A DNA stretch of 64,000 nucleotides, taken from NCBI RefSeq assembly GCF_937952055.1, contig NZ_CALFYO010000032.1, forward strand, positions 1 through 64,000, given 5' to 3'. The translations under genes were made by a program, and so were the position numbers. Below, piece by piece: positions 48,124-59,472 of the stretch. This stretch comes from an uncultured Piscinibacter sp. Lineage in GTDB: Bacteria; Pseudomonadota; Gammaproteobacteria; Burkholderiales; Burkholderiaceae_C. Within the stretch, counting starts at the first letter, position 1. The number at the start of each line of letters is the position of its first letter. A model generated the notes under the pieces. It worked only from the letters and a program-made list of their open reading frames with translations, searched no databases and was not told the DNA's origin.

Positions 48124-50046
48124 ATGGATGTGATCAGCAGCTTCACTGCGCGCTACGAGCGCACCCGCGAGGAAGAGCTCACGCTCGAGGAGTACCTCGC
48201 CGAGTGCAAGCGCAACCCTGTCGCCTACGCGACCGCCGCCGAGCGCATGCTCCAGGCCATCGGCGAGCCGCAATCCGTCGACACGCGTAACGACCCTCGC
48301 CTGTCACGGCTGTTCGCCAACAAGATCATCAAGATCTATCCCGCTTTCGCCGAGTTCTATGGCATGGAGGACTCGATCGAGCAGGTCGTGTCCTACTTCC
48401 GCCATGCGGCGCAGGGGCTGGAGGAGAAGAAGCAGATCCTCTACCTGCTCGGGCCGGTGGGCGGCGGCAAGAGCTCGATCGCCGAACGCCTGAAGCAGCT
48501 GATGCAGGAGGTGCCCTTCTACGCCATCAAGGGCTCGCCGGTGAACGAATCGCCGCTGGGGCTGTTCGACGCCGCCGAGGACGGCCCGATCCTGGAGAAG
48601 GAATACGGCATTCCGCGTCGCTACCTGAACCGCATCCTGTCACCCTGGGCCGTGAAACGTCTGGAGGAGTTTGGCGGCGACATCCGCAAGTTCAGGGTCG
48701 TCAGACGCTACCCATCGGTGCTCAAGCAGGTCGCGATCGCGAAAACCGAGCCGGGAGACGAGAACAACCAGGACATCAGCTCGCTGGTCGGCAAGGTCGA
48801 CATCCGCAAGCTCGAGACCTTCGCGCAGGATGACCCGGACGCCTACAGCTTCTCCGGCGGCCTGTGCCTGGCGAACCAGGGCCTGCTCGAGTTCGTCGAG
48901 ATGTTCAAGGCGCCGATCAAGGTGCTGCACCCGCTGCTGACGGCCACGCAGGAAGGCAACTTCAAGGGCACCGAGGGCTTCGGCGCGATCCCGTTCGACG
49001 GCGTCGTGCTCGCGCACAGCAACGAGAGCGAGTGGAAGGCCTTCCGCAACAACAAGAACAACGAGGCCTTCCTCGACCGCATCTACATCGTCAAGGTGCC
49101 GTACTGCCTGCGCGTCAGCGAGGAGGTGAAGATCTACGAGAAGCTGCTGCGCGGCTCGTCGCTGGCCAACGCCACCTGCGCGCCGGGCACGCTGAAGATG
49201 ATGAGCCAGTTTGCCGTGCTCACGCGACTGAAGGAGCCGGAGAACTCGTCGCTCTATTCCAAGATGCTCGTCTACGACGGCGAGAACCTGAAGGACACCG
49301 ACCCGCGCGCGAAGAGCTTCCAGGAGTACCGCGACTACGCCGGCGTGGACGAAGGCATGAGCGGCATCTCGACACGCTTCGCCTTCAAGATCATCTCCAA
49401 GGTGTTCAACTTCGACAGCACCGAGGTTGCCGCGAACCCGGTGCACCTGATGTACGTGCTCGAGCAGCAGATCGAGCGCGAGCAGTTTCCGCCGGAGACC
49501 GAGCAGAAGTACCTGTCGTTCATCAAGGAGCACCTGGCGACCAAGTACGCCGAATTCATCGGCAAGGAGATCCAGACCGCCTACCTGGAGAGCTACAGCG
49601 AGTACGGCCAGAACATCTTCGACCGCTACGTGACCTATGCCGACTACTGGATCCAGGACCACGAGTACCGCGACACCGACACCGGCGAGGTGTTCGATCG
49701 CGCCTCGCTGAATGCGGAACTGGAGAAGATCGAGAAGCCGGCCGGCATCGCCAATCCGAAGGACTTCCGCAACGAGATCGTCAACTTCGTGCTGCGCGCC
49801 CGCGCCAACAACGCCGGCAAGAACCCGTTGTGGACGAGCTACGAGAAGCTGCGCACGGTGATCGAGAAGAAGATGTTCTCGAACACCGAGGAGCTGCTGC
49901 CGGTGATCAGCTTCAACGCCAAGGCCAGCGCCGACGAGGCGAAGAAGCACGAGGATTTCGTCACCCGCATGGTCGCCAAGGGCTACACGGCCAAGCAGGT
50001 GAGGCTCCTGTGCGAGTGGTACCTGCGCGTCAGAAAGAGTTCGTGA
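48124..50046 (+). CDS. prkA: PrkA-family serine protein kinase
   Basis: 640 residues. AAA-type N-terminal half with Walker A GPVGGGKSSIAERLKQL near residue 116 and AHSNESEWKAFRNNKNNEAFLDRIYIVKVPYCLR near 300; the C-terminal half (from about 400) is the PrkA kinase-like domain. In E. coli (YeaG) it is a stress-induced protein made with YeaH and SpoVR during starvation. First of three cotranscribed genes behind a sigma-54-type promoter. Confidence 0.95.
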   Translation: MDVISSFTARYERTREEELTLEEYLAECKRNPVAYATAAERMLQAIGEPQSVDTRNDPRLSRLFANKIIKIYPAFAEFYGMEDSIEQVVSYFRHAAQGLEEKKQILYLLGPVGGGKSSIAERLKQLMQEVPFYAIKGSPVNESPLGLFDAAEDGPILEKEYGIPRRYLNRILSPWAVKRLEEFGGDIRKFRVVRRYPSVLKQVAIAKTEPGDENNQDISSLVGKVDIRKLETFAQDDPDAYSFSGGLCLANQGLLEFVEMFKAPIKVLHPLLTATQEGNFKGTEGFGAIPFDGVVLAHSNESEWKAFRNNKNNEAFLDRIYIVKVPYCLRVSEEVKIYEKLLRGSSLANATCAPGTLKMMSQFAVLTRLKEPENSSLYSKMLVYDGENLKDTDPRAKSFQEYRDYAGVDEGMSGISTRFAFKIISKVFNFDSTEVAANPVHLMYVLEQQIEREQFPPETEQKYLSFIKEHLATKYAEFIGKEIQTAYLESYSEYGQNIFDRYVTYADYWIQDHEYRDTDTGEVFDRASLNAELEKIEKPAGIANPKDFRNEIVNFVLRARANNAGKNPLWTSYEKLRTVIEKKMFSNTEELLPVISFNAKASADEAKKHEDFVTRMVAKGYTAKQVRLLCEWYLRVRKSS

Positions 50047-50072
50047 GCTGAGCCCGGGCTCGGAGGCACACC

Positions 50073-51350
50073 TTGCAGCAGATCATCGACCGGCGGCTGG
50101 CGGGGAAGAACAAGTCCATCGGCAACCGCGAGCGCTTCCTGCGCCGCCACAAGGAGCAGATCCGCGAGGCGGTCAAGCGCGCGGTGGACGGGCGCGGCAT
50201 CCGCGACATGGAGAAGGGCGAGGACATCCACATCCCGCGGCGGGACATCACCGAGCCGGTGTTCGGCCACGGTCAGGGCGGCAAGCGGGAGATGGTGCAT
50301 CCGGGCAACCAGGACTACATGCGCGGCGACCGCATCGAGCGGCCCAAGGGCGGCGGTGGTGGCGGCAGCGGCGGGGGGCAGGCGAGCGATTCCGGCGAGG
50401 GCGAGGACGACTTCGTCTTCCACCTCAGCAAGGAAGAGTTCATGCAGGTCTTCTTCGACGATCTGGCGCTGCCCAACCTGGCGCGCACCACGCTGGCCGA
50501 CACGCCCGAGTTCAAGACGCACCGTGCCGGCTTCTCCAGTGACGGCACGCCGAACAATCTGCACGTGGTGCGCTCGATGCGCGGCGCGATCGGCCGGCGT
50601 ATTGCGCTGGGCAGCGAGAGCCGTCGCGAGCTGCGCATGCTGGAGGAGAAGCTCGAGAGCATCAAGCGCCATCCGCAGCCGAATCCCTTCGCACACGAGA
50701 TCCCGGAGCTCGAGCGCGAGATCGCCGAGTTGCGCGCGCGGCTCGAGCGCATTCCCTACCTCGACCCGATCGACCTGCGCTACCGCAGCCGGGTGCGCGT
50801 ACCGGTGCCGACCAGCAAGGCGGTGATGTTCTGCCTGATGGACGTGTCGGGCTCGATGGACGAGGCGCGCAAGGACCTCGCCAAGCGCTTCTTCATCCTG
50901 CTGTACCTGTTCCTGACGCGCCACTACGAGAAGATCGACATCGTCTTCATCCGTCACCACACGCAGGCGCAGGAGGTCGACGAGCAGAACTTCTTCCACG
51001 CCACCGAAACGGGCGGCACGGTGGTCTCCAGCGCGCTGGTGCTCATGGAGGAGATCGCCCGAGCGCGCTATCCGACCAGCGAGTGGAACATCTACGGTGC
51101 GCAGGCGAGCGACGGCGACAACTGGCACCACGACAGCGGCCGCTGCCGCGAGTTGCTGGCCGAGAAGATCCTGCCGCTGTGCCGCTACTTTGCCTACGTG
51201 CAGGTGGCCGAGGAAGAGCAGAACCTGTGGGACGAGTACGCGGCGCTGGCGGCCGAGACAACGGCCTTCGCGATCCGCAAGGTGACCGAGGCGTCGCAGA
51301 TCTACCCGGTGTTCCGAGACCTGTTCAAGAAGGAAGGGGCGGCGGCATGA
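50073..51350 (+). CDS. yeaH: YeaH/YhbH-family protein with von Willebrand A-like domain
   Basis: 425 residues from a TTG start with CGGAGG 9 nt upstream. A charged N-terminus (RRLAGKNKSIGNRERFLRRHKEQIREAVKRAV) and a Gly-rich linker (about 90-105) lead to a C-terminal vWA-like domain with MIDAS-type MDVSGSM near residue 260 and later TGGTVVSSALVLM. Always found between PrkA and SpoVR; function unknown. Overlaps the spoVR ATG. Confidence 0.95.
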   Translation: MQQIIDRRLAGKNKSIGNRERFLRRHKEQIREAVKRAVDGRGIRDMEKGEDIHIPRRDITEPVFGHGQGGKREMVHPGNQDYMRGDRIERPKGGGGGGSGGGQASDSGEGEDDFVFHLSKEEFMQVFFDDLALPNLARTTLADTPEFKTHRAGFSSDGTPNNLHVVRSMRGAIGRRIALGSESRRELRMLEEKLESIKRHPQPNPFAHEIPELEREIAELRARLERIPYLDPIDLRYRSRVRVPVPTSKAVMFCLMDVSGSMDEARKDLAKRFFILLYLFLTRHYEKIDIVFIRHHTQAQEVDEQNFFHATETGGTVVSSALVLMEEIARARYPTSEWNIYGAQASDGDNWHHDSGRCRELLAEKILPLCRYFAYVQVAEEEQNLWDEYAALAAETTAFAIRKVTEASQIYPVFRDLFKKEGAAA

Positions 51351-52975
51351 CGCGCAAGGCCAACTTCGTGCCCGACGGCACCGCGGACCTCTTCGAGCCC
51401 GAGTTGAGCCGGCCGCTCAAGGGGCGCGTCAAGCGCGCCGCCGACATCGTCAGCCCGCCGCGCGCAGCCGAGCACCTGCCTGCGCCGAGCGACTGGTCGT
51501 TCGAGCTGATCGAGCAGTACCACGCGGTCATTCGCGAGACGGCGCAGCGCTTCGGCCTGGACACCTACCCGAACCAGCTCGAGATCATCACTGCCGAGCA
51601 GATGATGGACGCCTACGCGTCGGTGGGCATGCCGGTGAACTATCGCCACTGGAGCTACGGCAAGGAGTTCATCGCCACCGAGAAGAACTACAAGCGCGGC
51701 CACATGGGCCTGGCCTACGAGATCGTCATCAACAGCAACCCCTGCATCAGCTACCTGATGGAGGAGAACACGATGGCGATGCAGGCGCTCGTCATCGCCC
51801 ACGCTGCCTACGGACACAACAGCTTCTTCAAGGGCAACTACCTGTTCCGCATGTGGACCGACGCGGCGTCGATCATCGACTACCTGGTCTATGCGAAGAA
51901 CTACGTCGCCGGCTGCGAGGAGCGGCATGGCCTGGATGCGGTGGAAGCCCTGCTCGACAGCTGCCATGCGCTGATGAACCACGGCGTCGACCGCTACCGC
52001 CGGCCGAGCAAGCTGAGCCTGACGCAGGAACTGGCGCGCAGCAAGGATCGCGAGGCCTATGCGCAGCAGCAGGTCAACGACCTGTGGCGCACGCTGCCGA
52101 AGAAGGCCGGGAAGATGGCGAGCGAGAAGGAGGCGCGGCGCTTCCCTGAGGAACCCCAGGAGAACCTGCTCTACTTCATCGAGAAGAACGCTCCGCTGCT
52201 CGATCCCTGGCAGCGCGAAGTCGTGCGCATCGTGCGCAAGGTGGCGCAGTACTTCTACCCGCAGCGCCAGACGCAGGTGATGAACGAGGGCTGGGCCACC
52301 TTCTGGCACCACAAGCTGCTCAACACCATGTACGACGACGGTCACCTGTCCGAGGGCATGATGATCGAGTGGCTGAAGTCGCACACCAACGTGGTGTATC
52401 AGCCGCCGGTGGGCCACAAGCACTACAGCGGCATCAATCCCTATGCGCTGGGCTTCGCGATGTACACCGACATCAAGCGCGTCTGCGAGAACCCCACCGA
52501 CGAGGACCGCGCGTGGTTCCCGGGCATGGCCGGCAGCGACTGGCTGGAGACGCTGGACCACGCGATGCGCAACTTCAAGGACGAGAGCTTCATCGGACAG
52601 TACCTGTCGCCGCGGCTGATGCGCGAGTTCCGCCTGTTTTCCATCGTCGACGACGAGCGCGAGAGCGAGCTCGAGGTCTCGGCCATCCACGACGAGGCCG
52701 GCTACCGCGCGGTGCGCGAGGCGCTGTCGCACCAGTACGACCTGGGCAGCCGCGAACCCAACATCCAGGTGTGGAGCGTCAACCTTCGCGGCGACCGCTC
52801 ACTGACGCTGCGCCACACGCAGCACAACGATCGGCCGCTGCACGACAGCGCTCAGGAGGTGCTCAAGCATGTCGCGCGGCTGTGGGGCTTCGGCGTGCAC
52901 CTGGACAGCGTGAACGGCCAGGGCACGGTGACCAAGCACTGGTCGGTGCCGGCTCCACCGAACCACCACCAGTAG
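51347..52975 (+). CDS. spoVR: SpoVR-family protein
   Basis: 542 residues, full-length. WSFELIEQYHAVIRETAQRFGLDTYPNQLEIITAEQMMDAY, PVNYRHWSYGKEF and VMNEGWATFWHHKLLNTMYDDG are family-invariant stretches. In Bacillus it affects the spore cortex; in non-sporulating proteobacteria it is a starvation-response protein of unknown activity. Third gene of the prkA operon. It ends 1 nt before the convergent FAD-oxidase stop. Confidence 0.95.
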   Translation: MTRKANFVPDGTADLFEPELSRPLKGRVKRAADIVSPPRAAEHLPAPSDWSFELIEQYHAVIRETAQRFGLDTYPNQLEIITAEQMMDAYASVGMPVNYRHWSYGKEFIATEKNYKRGHMGLAYEIVINSNPCISYLMEENTMAMQALVIAHAAYGHNSFFKGNYLFRMWTDAASIIDYLVYAKNYVAGCEERHGLDAVEALLDSCHALMNHGVDRYRRPSKLSLTQELARSKDREAYAQQQVNDLWRTLPKKAGKMASEKEARRFPEEPQENLLYFIEKNAPLLDPWQREVVRIVRKVAQYFYPQRQTQVMNEGWATFWHHKLLNTMYDDGHLSEGMMIEWLKSHTNVVYQPPVGHKHYSGINPYALGFAMYTDIKRVCENPTDEDRAWFPGMAGSDWLETLDHAMRNFKDESFIGQYLSPRLMREFRLFSIVDDERESELEVSAIHDEAGYRAVREALSHQYDLGSREPNIQVWSVNLRGDRSLTLRHTQHNDRPLHDSAQEVLKHVARLWGFGVHLDSVNGQGTVTKHWSVPAPPNHHQ

Positions 52976-52976
52976 G

Positions 52977-54392
52977 TCAGAGCGAGAAGATCTTCCCGGG
53001 GTTCAGGATGTTCTTCGGGTCGAGCGCTCGCTTGAGCGTGCGCATCATTTCCACGCTGCCCGTCCCTGCCTCGTCGACCAGGAAGCCCTGCTTGTGCAGG
53101 CCTATGCCGTGCTCGCCGGTGCAGGTGCCCTCCATCGCCAGCGCGCGGTGCACCAGCTGATCGTTGAGCCGCTCGGCGGTCTCGCGTTCCGATGGGATCG
53201 TCGGGTCGATCAGGTAGGCGATGTGGAAGTTGCCGTCGCCCACGTGGCCGACGATGTAATAAGGCAGCCCCGCTGTGTCCGCGTCGGCCACCGCCTGGCT
53301 GATGCACTCGGTCAGCCGCGAGATCGGCACGCAGGTGTCGGTGGTCACGGTGCGGCAGCCCGGCTTCATCTGCAAGCCGGCGAAATAGGCGCGGTGGCGC
53401 GCGGTCCAGAGCCTCGTGCGCTCCTCCGGCGTGGTCGCCCATTGGAAGTCCTCGCCACCGTTGTCGCGTGCAATCTGCTGGGCCATCTCGGCCTGCTCCT
53501 GCACGCCCGCCTGGCTGCCGTGGAATTCCATCAGCAGCATCGGCCCTTCACGCAGGCTCATCCTGTCGTGGCGGTTCACCGCGCGCACGGCGTTGACGTC
53601 GAGCAGCTCGCAGCGCGCGATCGGCAGGCCGAGCTGGATCATCTGGATGGTGGTGTTCACCGCCGACTCGATGGTCGAGAACATCACCACCGCCGCCGAG
53701 ATCGCCTCGGGAATGGGGTACAGCTTGAGCGTGATGCCGGTCATCACCCCGAGCGTGCCCTCGCTGCCGACCATCAGCCGCGTGAGGTCGTAGCCGGCAC
53801 TGGACTTCTTCGCCCGCGTGCCGGTGTGGATGACCTCGCCGCTGGCCGTCACCACGGTCAGGCCGAGCACGTTCTCGCGCATCGTGCCGTAGCGCACCGC
53901 GTTCGTGCCGCTGGCGCGCGTGGCCGCCATGCCGCCGAGCGAGGCATTCGCGCCCGGGTCGATCGGGAAGAACAGGCCGGTGTCGCGGATCTCGCGGTTG
54001 AGCTGCTCGCGCGTCACGCCGGGTTCGACCGTGGCCGTCAGGTCCTCCGGATTCACGCGCAGCACGCGGTTCATGCGCGACAGATCGATGCTGATGCCTC
54101 CCTGCACGGCGAGCAGGTGGCCCTCGAGCGACGAGCCCACGCCGAAGGGGATCAACGGCACCGCGTGGCGGTCCGCGAGCGCGACCACCGCCGCCACTTC
54201 CTCGGTGTTTTCGCAGAACACCACCGCATCGGGCGGGCGCACGTCGAAAGGCGACTCGTCGCGGCCGTGCTGCTCGCGCACGGCCATCGCGGTGCTGCAC
54301 CGATCGCCGAAGCGCGCCTTCAGTGCATCGAGCATCGAGGCGGGGACCTCGCGCGGTTGGACTTGGAAAGGCAGTTCGGTGGCGGCGTTCAT
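52977..54392 (-). CDS. FAD-linked oxidase, D-lactate dehydrogenase / GlcD-like
   Basis: 471 residues. PCMH-type FAD domain at about 50-230 (VPLIPFGVGSSLEGHLLAVQGGISIDLSRMNRVL, PIDPGANASLGGMAATRASGTNAVRYGTMRENVLGLTVV) and a C-terminal FAD-oxidase domain ending GLHKQGFLVDEAGTGSVEMMRTLKRALDPKNILNPGKIF. Family members oxidise D-2-hydroxy acids such as D-lactate or glycolate and pass electrons to quinone or cytochrome. Single gene, divergent from the cobalamin adenosyltransferase. Exact substrate uncertain. Confidence 0.93.
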   Translation of the reverse strand: MNAATELPFQVQPREVPASMLDALKARFGDRCSTAMAVREQHGRDESPFDVRPPDAVVFCENTEEVAAVVALADRHAVPLIPFGVGSSLEGHLLAVQGGISIDLSRMNRVLRVNPEDLTATVEPGVTREQLNREIRDTGLFFPIDPGANASLGGMAATRASGTNAVRYGTMRENVLGLTVVTASGEVIHTGTRAKKSSAGYDLTRLMVGSEGTLGVMTGITLKLYPIPEAISAAVVMFSTIESAVNTTIQMIQLGLPIARCELLDVNAVRAVNRHDRMSLREGPMLLMEFHGSQAGVQEQAEMAQQIARDNGGEDFQWATTPEERTRLWTARHRAYFAGLQMKPGCRTVTTDTCVPISRLTECISQAVADADTAGLPYYIVGHVGDGNFHIAYLIDPTIPSERETAERLNDQLVHRALAMEGTCTGEHGIGLHKQGFLVDEAGTGSVEMMRTLKRALDPKNILNPGKIFSL

Positions 54393-54427
54393 GACGGTCC
54401 ATTCTAGGCATTGGCTACCATCGCGCC

Positions 54428-55003
54428 ATGGGACAACGACTGACGCAGATCGCCACCCGCACCGGCGACGACGGAACCACCGGGCTGGGTGACGGCACAC
54501 GCGTGGCCAAAGACCACTTGCGCGTTCATGCGATGGGCGATGTCGACGAGCTGAACTCGAACATCGGCGTGCTGCTCGCCGAAGCCCTGCCCGACGACGT
54601 GCGCGAACTGCTCGTCGTGGTTCAGCACGAGCTGTTCAATCTGGGGGGCGAACTCTCCATTCCCGGCTTCGAACTGCTGAAGGCCGAGGCGGTGGCTCGG
54701 CTCGACGAGGCGCTGGCCCAGCACAACGCCACGCTGCCCAAGCTGCAGGAGTTCATCCTTCCCGCGGGAACGCGCGGCGCGGCGATCGCGCATGTCTGCC
54801 GCACGGTGGCGCGCCGCGCCGAACGGGCCGTGGTGGCGCTGGGGCTGACGCAAGCCGTACGCCCCGAGCCGCGCCAGTACCTGAACCGCCTGTCGGACCT
54901 GCTGTTCGTGCTGGCCCGGGTGCTCAACCGCGCCAATCTCGACGGGCGTGGCGGCGACGACGTCTACTGGAAGAGCGAGAAGCTGGCGCGCGGCGCCGAG
55001 TGA
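54428..55003 (+). CDS. pduO: Cob(I)yrinic acid a,c-diamide adenosyltransferase (PduO type)
   Basis: 191 residues. TRTGDDGTTGLGDGTRVAKD (ATP-binding N-terminus), AMGDVDELNSNIGVL near residue 40, the five-helix core and RPEPRQYLNRLSDLLFVLARVLN near 145 are diagnostic. It transfers the adenosyl group of ATP to cob(I)alamin, making coenzyme B12, and would complete salvage of the B12 taken up by BtuBCDF 30 kb away. No riboswitch is seen here. Its 3' end overlaps the convergent EF-hand gene by 40 nt. Confidence 0.95.
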   Translation: MGQRLTQIATRTGDDGTTGLGDGTRVAKDHLRVHAMGDVDELNSNIGVLLAEALPDDVRELLVVVQHELFNLGGELSIPGFELLKAEAVARLDEALAQHNATLPKLQEFILPAGTRGAAIAHVCRTVARRAERAVVALGLTQAVRPEPRQYLNRLSDLLFVLARVLNRANLDGRGGDDVYWKSEKLARGAE

Positions 55004-55287
55004 CCGGCGAGGTGGTAGCCGGCGGCGAACTCGGCCAGGGTCAGCGTGCCGTCCCGGTCCTCGTCGAGCGAGTCGAACTGGCCTGCAATGACCGGCAGCC
55101 CGGCCGCCTCGTCCTTCGAAACCTTGCCGTCGCCGTTGACGTCGGTCTTGCTGAAGGCTGCCTCGATCGCCATGCGCCCCTTGGCGTCGGTTGTGACCGG
55201 AGCTGCCGGCTGGGCCTCGCCGGCGACTGCCAGGCCGGTGCAGGCTGCGGCGAGCGTGAAGCGAATGAGCGAAGCACGCAGGGGCAT
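54964..55287 (-). CDS. Exported EF-hand domain protein
   Basis: 107 residues. GAGGAGG precedes the ATG at 55287. Signal peptide RFTLAAACTGLAVAGEA. Two EF-hand loops: DVNGDGKVSKDE and DEDRDGTLTLAE, both with the normal Ca2+ ligand spacing. Probably a periplasmic Ca2+-binding protein. The P-type Ca2+-ATPase gene begins 95 nt beyond in the same direction further upstream, so a shared Ca2+ theme is possible but unproven. Confidence 0.88.
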   Translation of the reverse strand: MPLRASLIRFTLAAACTGLAVAGEAQPAAPVTTDAKGRMAIEAAFSKTDVNGDGKVSKDEAAGLPVIAGQFDSLDEDRDGTLTLAEFAAGYHLAGHSAPRASFSLFQ

Positions 55288-55381
55288 GACGGACCTCCTC
55301 GGCGGTTCTGTCGGTCTCGATTGCAGCCCCGCACGCGCCCTCGCGCCAGCGCTCTTGCCGGGCATTACTGCGGTTACCCCC

Positions 55382-57994
<2,613 letters not shown>

Positions 57995-58017
57995 CGGCCC
58001 CGATTCTCGGGGGCGGA

Positions 58018-59301
58018 TCAATACACCGTATGAACGGACTGCCCGATCATGTCCGGCGTCACCAGCACCACGCCTCGTTCGGTGACGTGAAAGCGCTCGC
58101 GGTCGGCCTCGGGATCGACGCCGATCTGCATGCCGTCGGCGATCACGCAGCGCTTGTCGATCACCGCGCGGCGGATGGTCACGTCGCTGCCGACCACCAC
58201 GTTGGGCAGCACCACCGAGTCCTCGACCAGGCTGCGGTCGCCGACGCGCACCTTGGAGAAGAGGATGGAGCGCCGCACCGTGCCGCCGCTGACGATGCAG
58301 CCGCTCGAGACCAGCGAGTCGACCGCCATGCCGCGCCGGCCCTCGTCGTCGAAGACGAACTTGGCGGGCGGCAGCTGGCGCTGCAGGCTGAGGATCGGCC
58401 AGCGGTCGTCGTAGAGGTCGAGTTTGGGCACCACATGCGTGAGGTCGAGGTTGGCCTCCCAGTACGCATCGACCGTGCCGACGTCGCGCCAGTAGGGGCG
58501 CGTGCCGGCGCGGCTGACGCACGAGTCCTCGAAGCGGTGGGCGAACACGCGGTGCGTCTGCAGCATGCGCGGAATCAGGTCGCGACCGAAGTCGTGGGAG
58601 GAGTCGGCGTCGAGTGCGTCCCGCACCAGCTCGTCGACCAGCACCTTGGCGTCGAACACGTAGATGCCCATGCTGGCCAGCGTCACGTCGTCGCGGCCGG
58701 GCAGAGGCTCGGCGTGCTCGGGCTTCTCGACGAAGGACAGCACGCGCTGTTCGCCATCGACGCGCAAGACGCCGAACTCGCGCGCCTGCGCGAGCGGCAC
58801 CTCGATGCTGGCCACCGTCAGGTCGGCGCCGCGGCCGACGTGATCGGCCAGCATGCAGGCGTAGTCCATCTTGTAGACATGGTCCCCGGCGAGCACCAGC
58901 ACGTGGTTGGCCTCGGCCTCGTGGAGGATGTCCAGGTTCTGGTAGACCGCGTTGGCGGTGCCGCTGTACCAGCCCTCGTCGATGCGCTGCTGTGCCGGCA
59001 CGACGTCGATGTACTCGCCCAGGTTCATCTCGAGGAAGCCCCAACCGCGCTCGATGTGGCGGATCAGGCTCTGCGCCTTGTACTGCGTGAGCACGCCGAT
59101 GCGGCGGATGCCCGAGTTGACGCAGTTGGACAGCGGGAAATCGATGATCTTCAGCTTGCCGGCGAAGGGAACCGCCGGCTTGGCGCGCCAGTCGGTGAGT
59201 TGGTGCAGGCGCGTGCCCCGTCCGCCGGCCAGCACCAGCGCGTAGGTGCGCTGGGTCAGGCGCATGTCGGGGGCAGCGGCAGTGCGGGCGCGACTCGGCA
59301 T
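58018..59301 (-). CDS. glgC: Glucose-1-phosphate adenylyltransferase (ADP-glucose pyrophosphorylase)
   Basis: 427 residues. GAGGAG lies 8 nt before the ATG at 59301. ALVLAGGRGTRLHQLTDWRAKPAVPFAGKLKIIDFPLSN is the nucleotide-binding start with the conserved GGxGxRL, and YSGTANAVYQNLDIL and HVLVLAGDHVYKMDY follow. The C-terminal left-handed beta helix (VVLPNVVVGSDVTIRRAVID) is complete. It makes ADP-glucose for glycogen. No other glg gene is in the window, unusual for a glycogen locus. Confidence 0.95.
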   Translation of the reverse strand: MPSRARTAAAPDMRLTQRTYALVLAGGRGTRLHQLTDWRAKPAVPFAGKLKIIDFPLSNCVNSGIRRIGVLTQYKAQSLIRHIERGWGFLEMNLGEYIDVVPAQQRIDEGWYSGTANAVYQNLDILHEAEANHVLVLAGDHVYKMDYACMLADHVGRGADLTVASIEVPLAQAREFGVLRVDGEQRVLSFVEKPEHAEPLPGRDDVTLASMGIYVFDAKVLVDELVRDALDADSSHDFGRDLIPRMLQTHRVFAHRFEDSCVSRAGTRPYWRDVGTVDAYWEANLDLTHVVPKLDLYDDRWPILSLQRQLPPAKFVFDDEGRRGMAVDSLVSSGCIVSGGTVRRSILFSKVRVGDRSLVEDSVVLPNVVVGSDVTIRRAVIDKRCVIADGMQIGVDPEADRERFHVTERGVVLVTPDMIGQSVHTVY

Positions 59302-59411
59302 CGTGGACTCCTCACGCCGCAACCCGGCGCGGAGGGAAGGACAGACAGCGTAGGCCCCGGGCCGCCCGCGTCGATTGCCATTCATCAATGGCCGGGCCGC
59401 GGCAATATCGA

Positions 59412-59425
59412 TTGACCACGATCAA
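59412..59425. promoter_or_regulatory. Candidate FNR/Dnr-type box upstream of the Pat-like gene
   Basis: TTGAC-CACG-ATCAA matches the FNR consensus TTGAT-N4-ATCAA at nine of ten positions. It lies 47 nt before the ATG at 59473, within reach of a promoter. The E. coli pat (yfiQ) gene is controlled by Crp, so a Crp/Fnr-family site here is plausible. Chance occurrence cannot be excluded. Confidence 0.4.
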
Positions 59426-59472
59426 GGGTTGAGGCGAGGATCCGTCACGATCCCGGGCCATCATCGAGCCCC

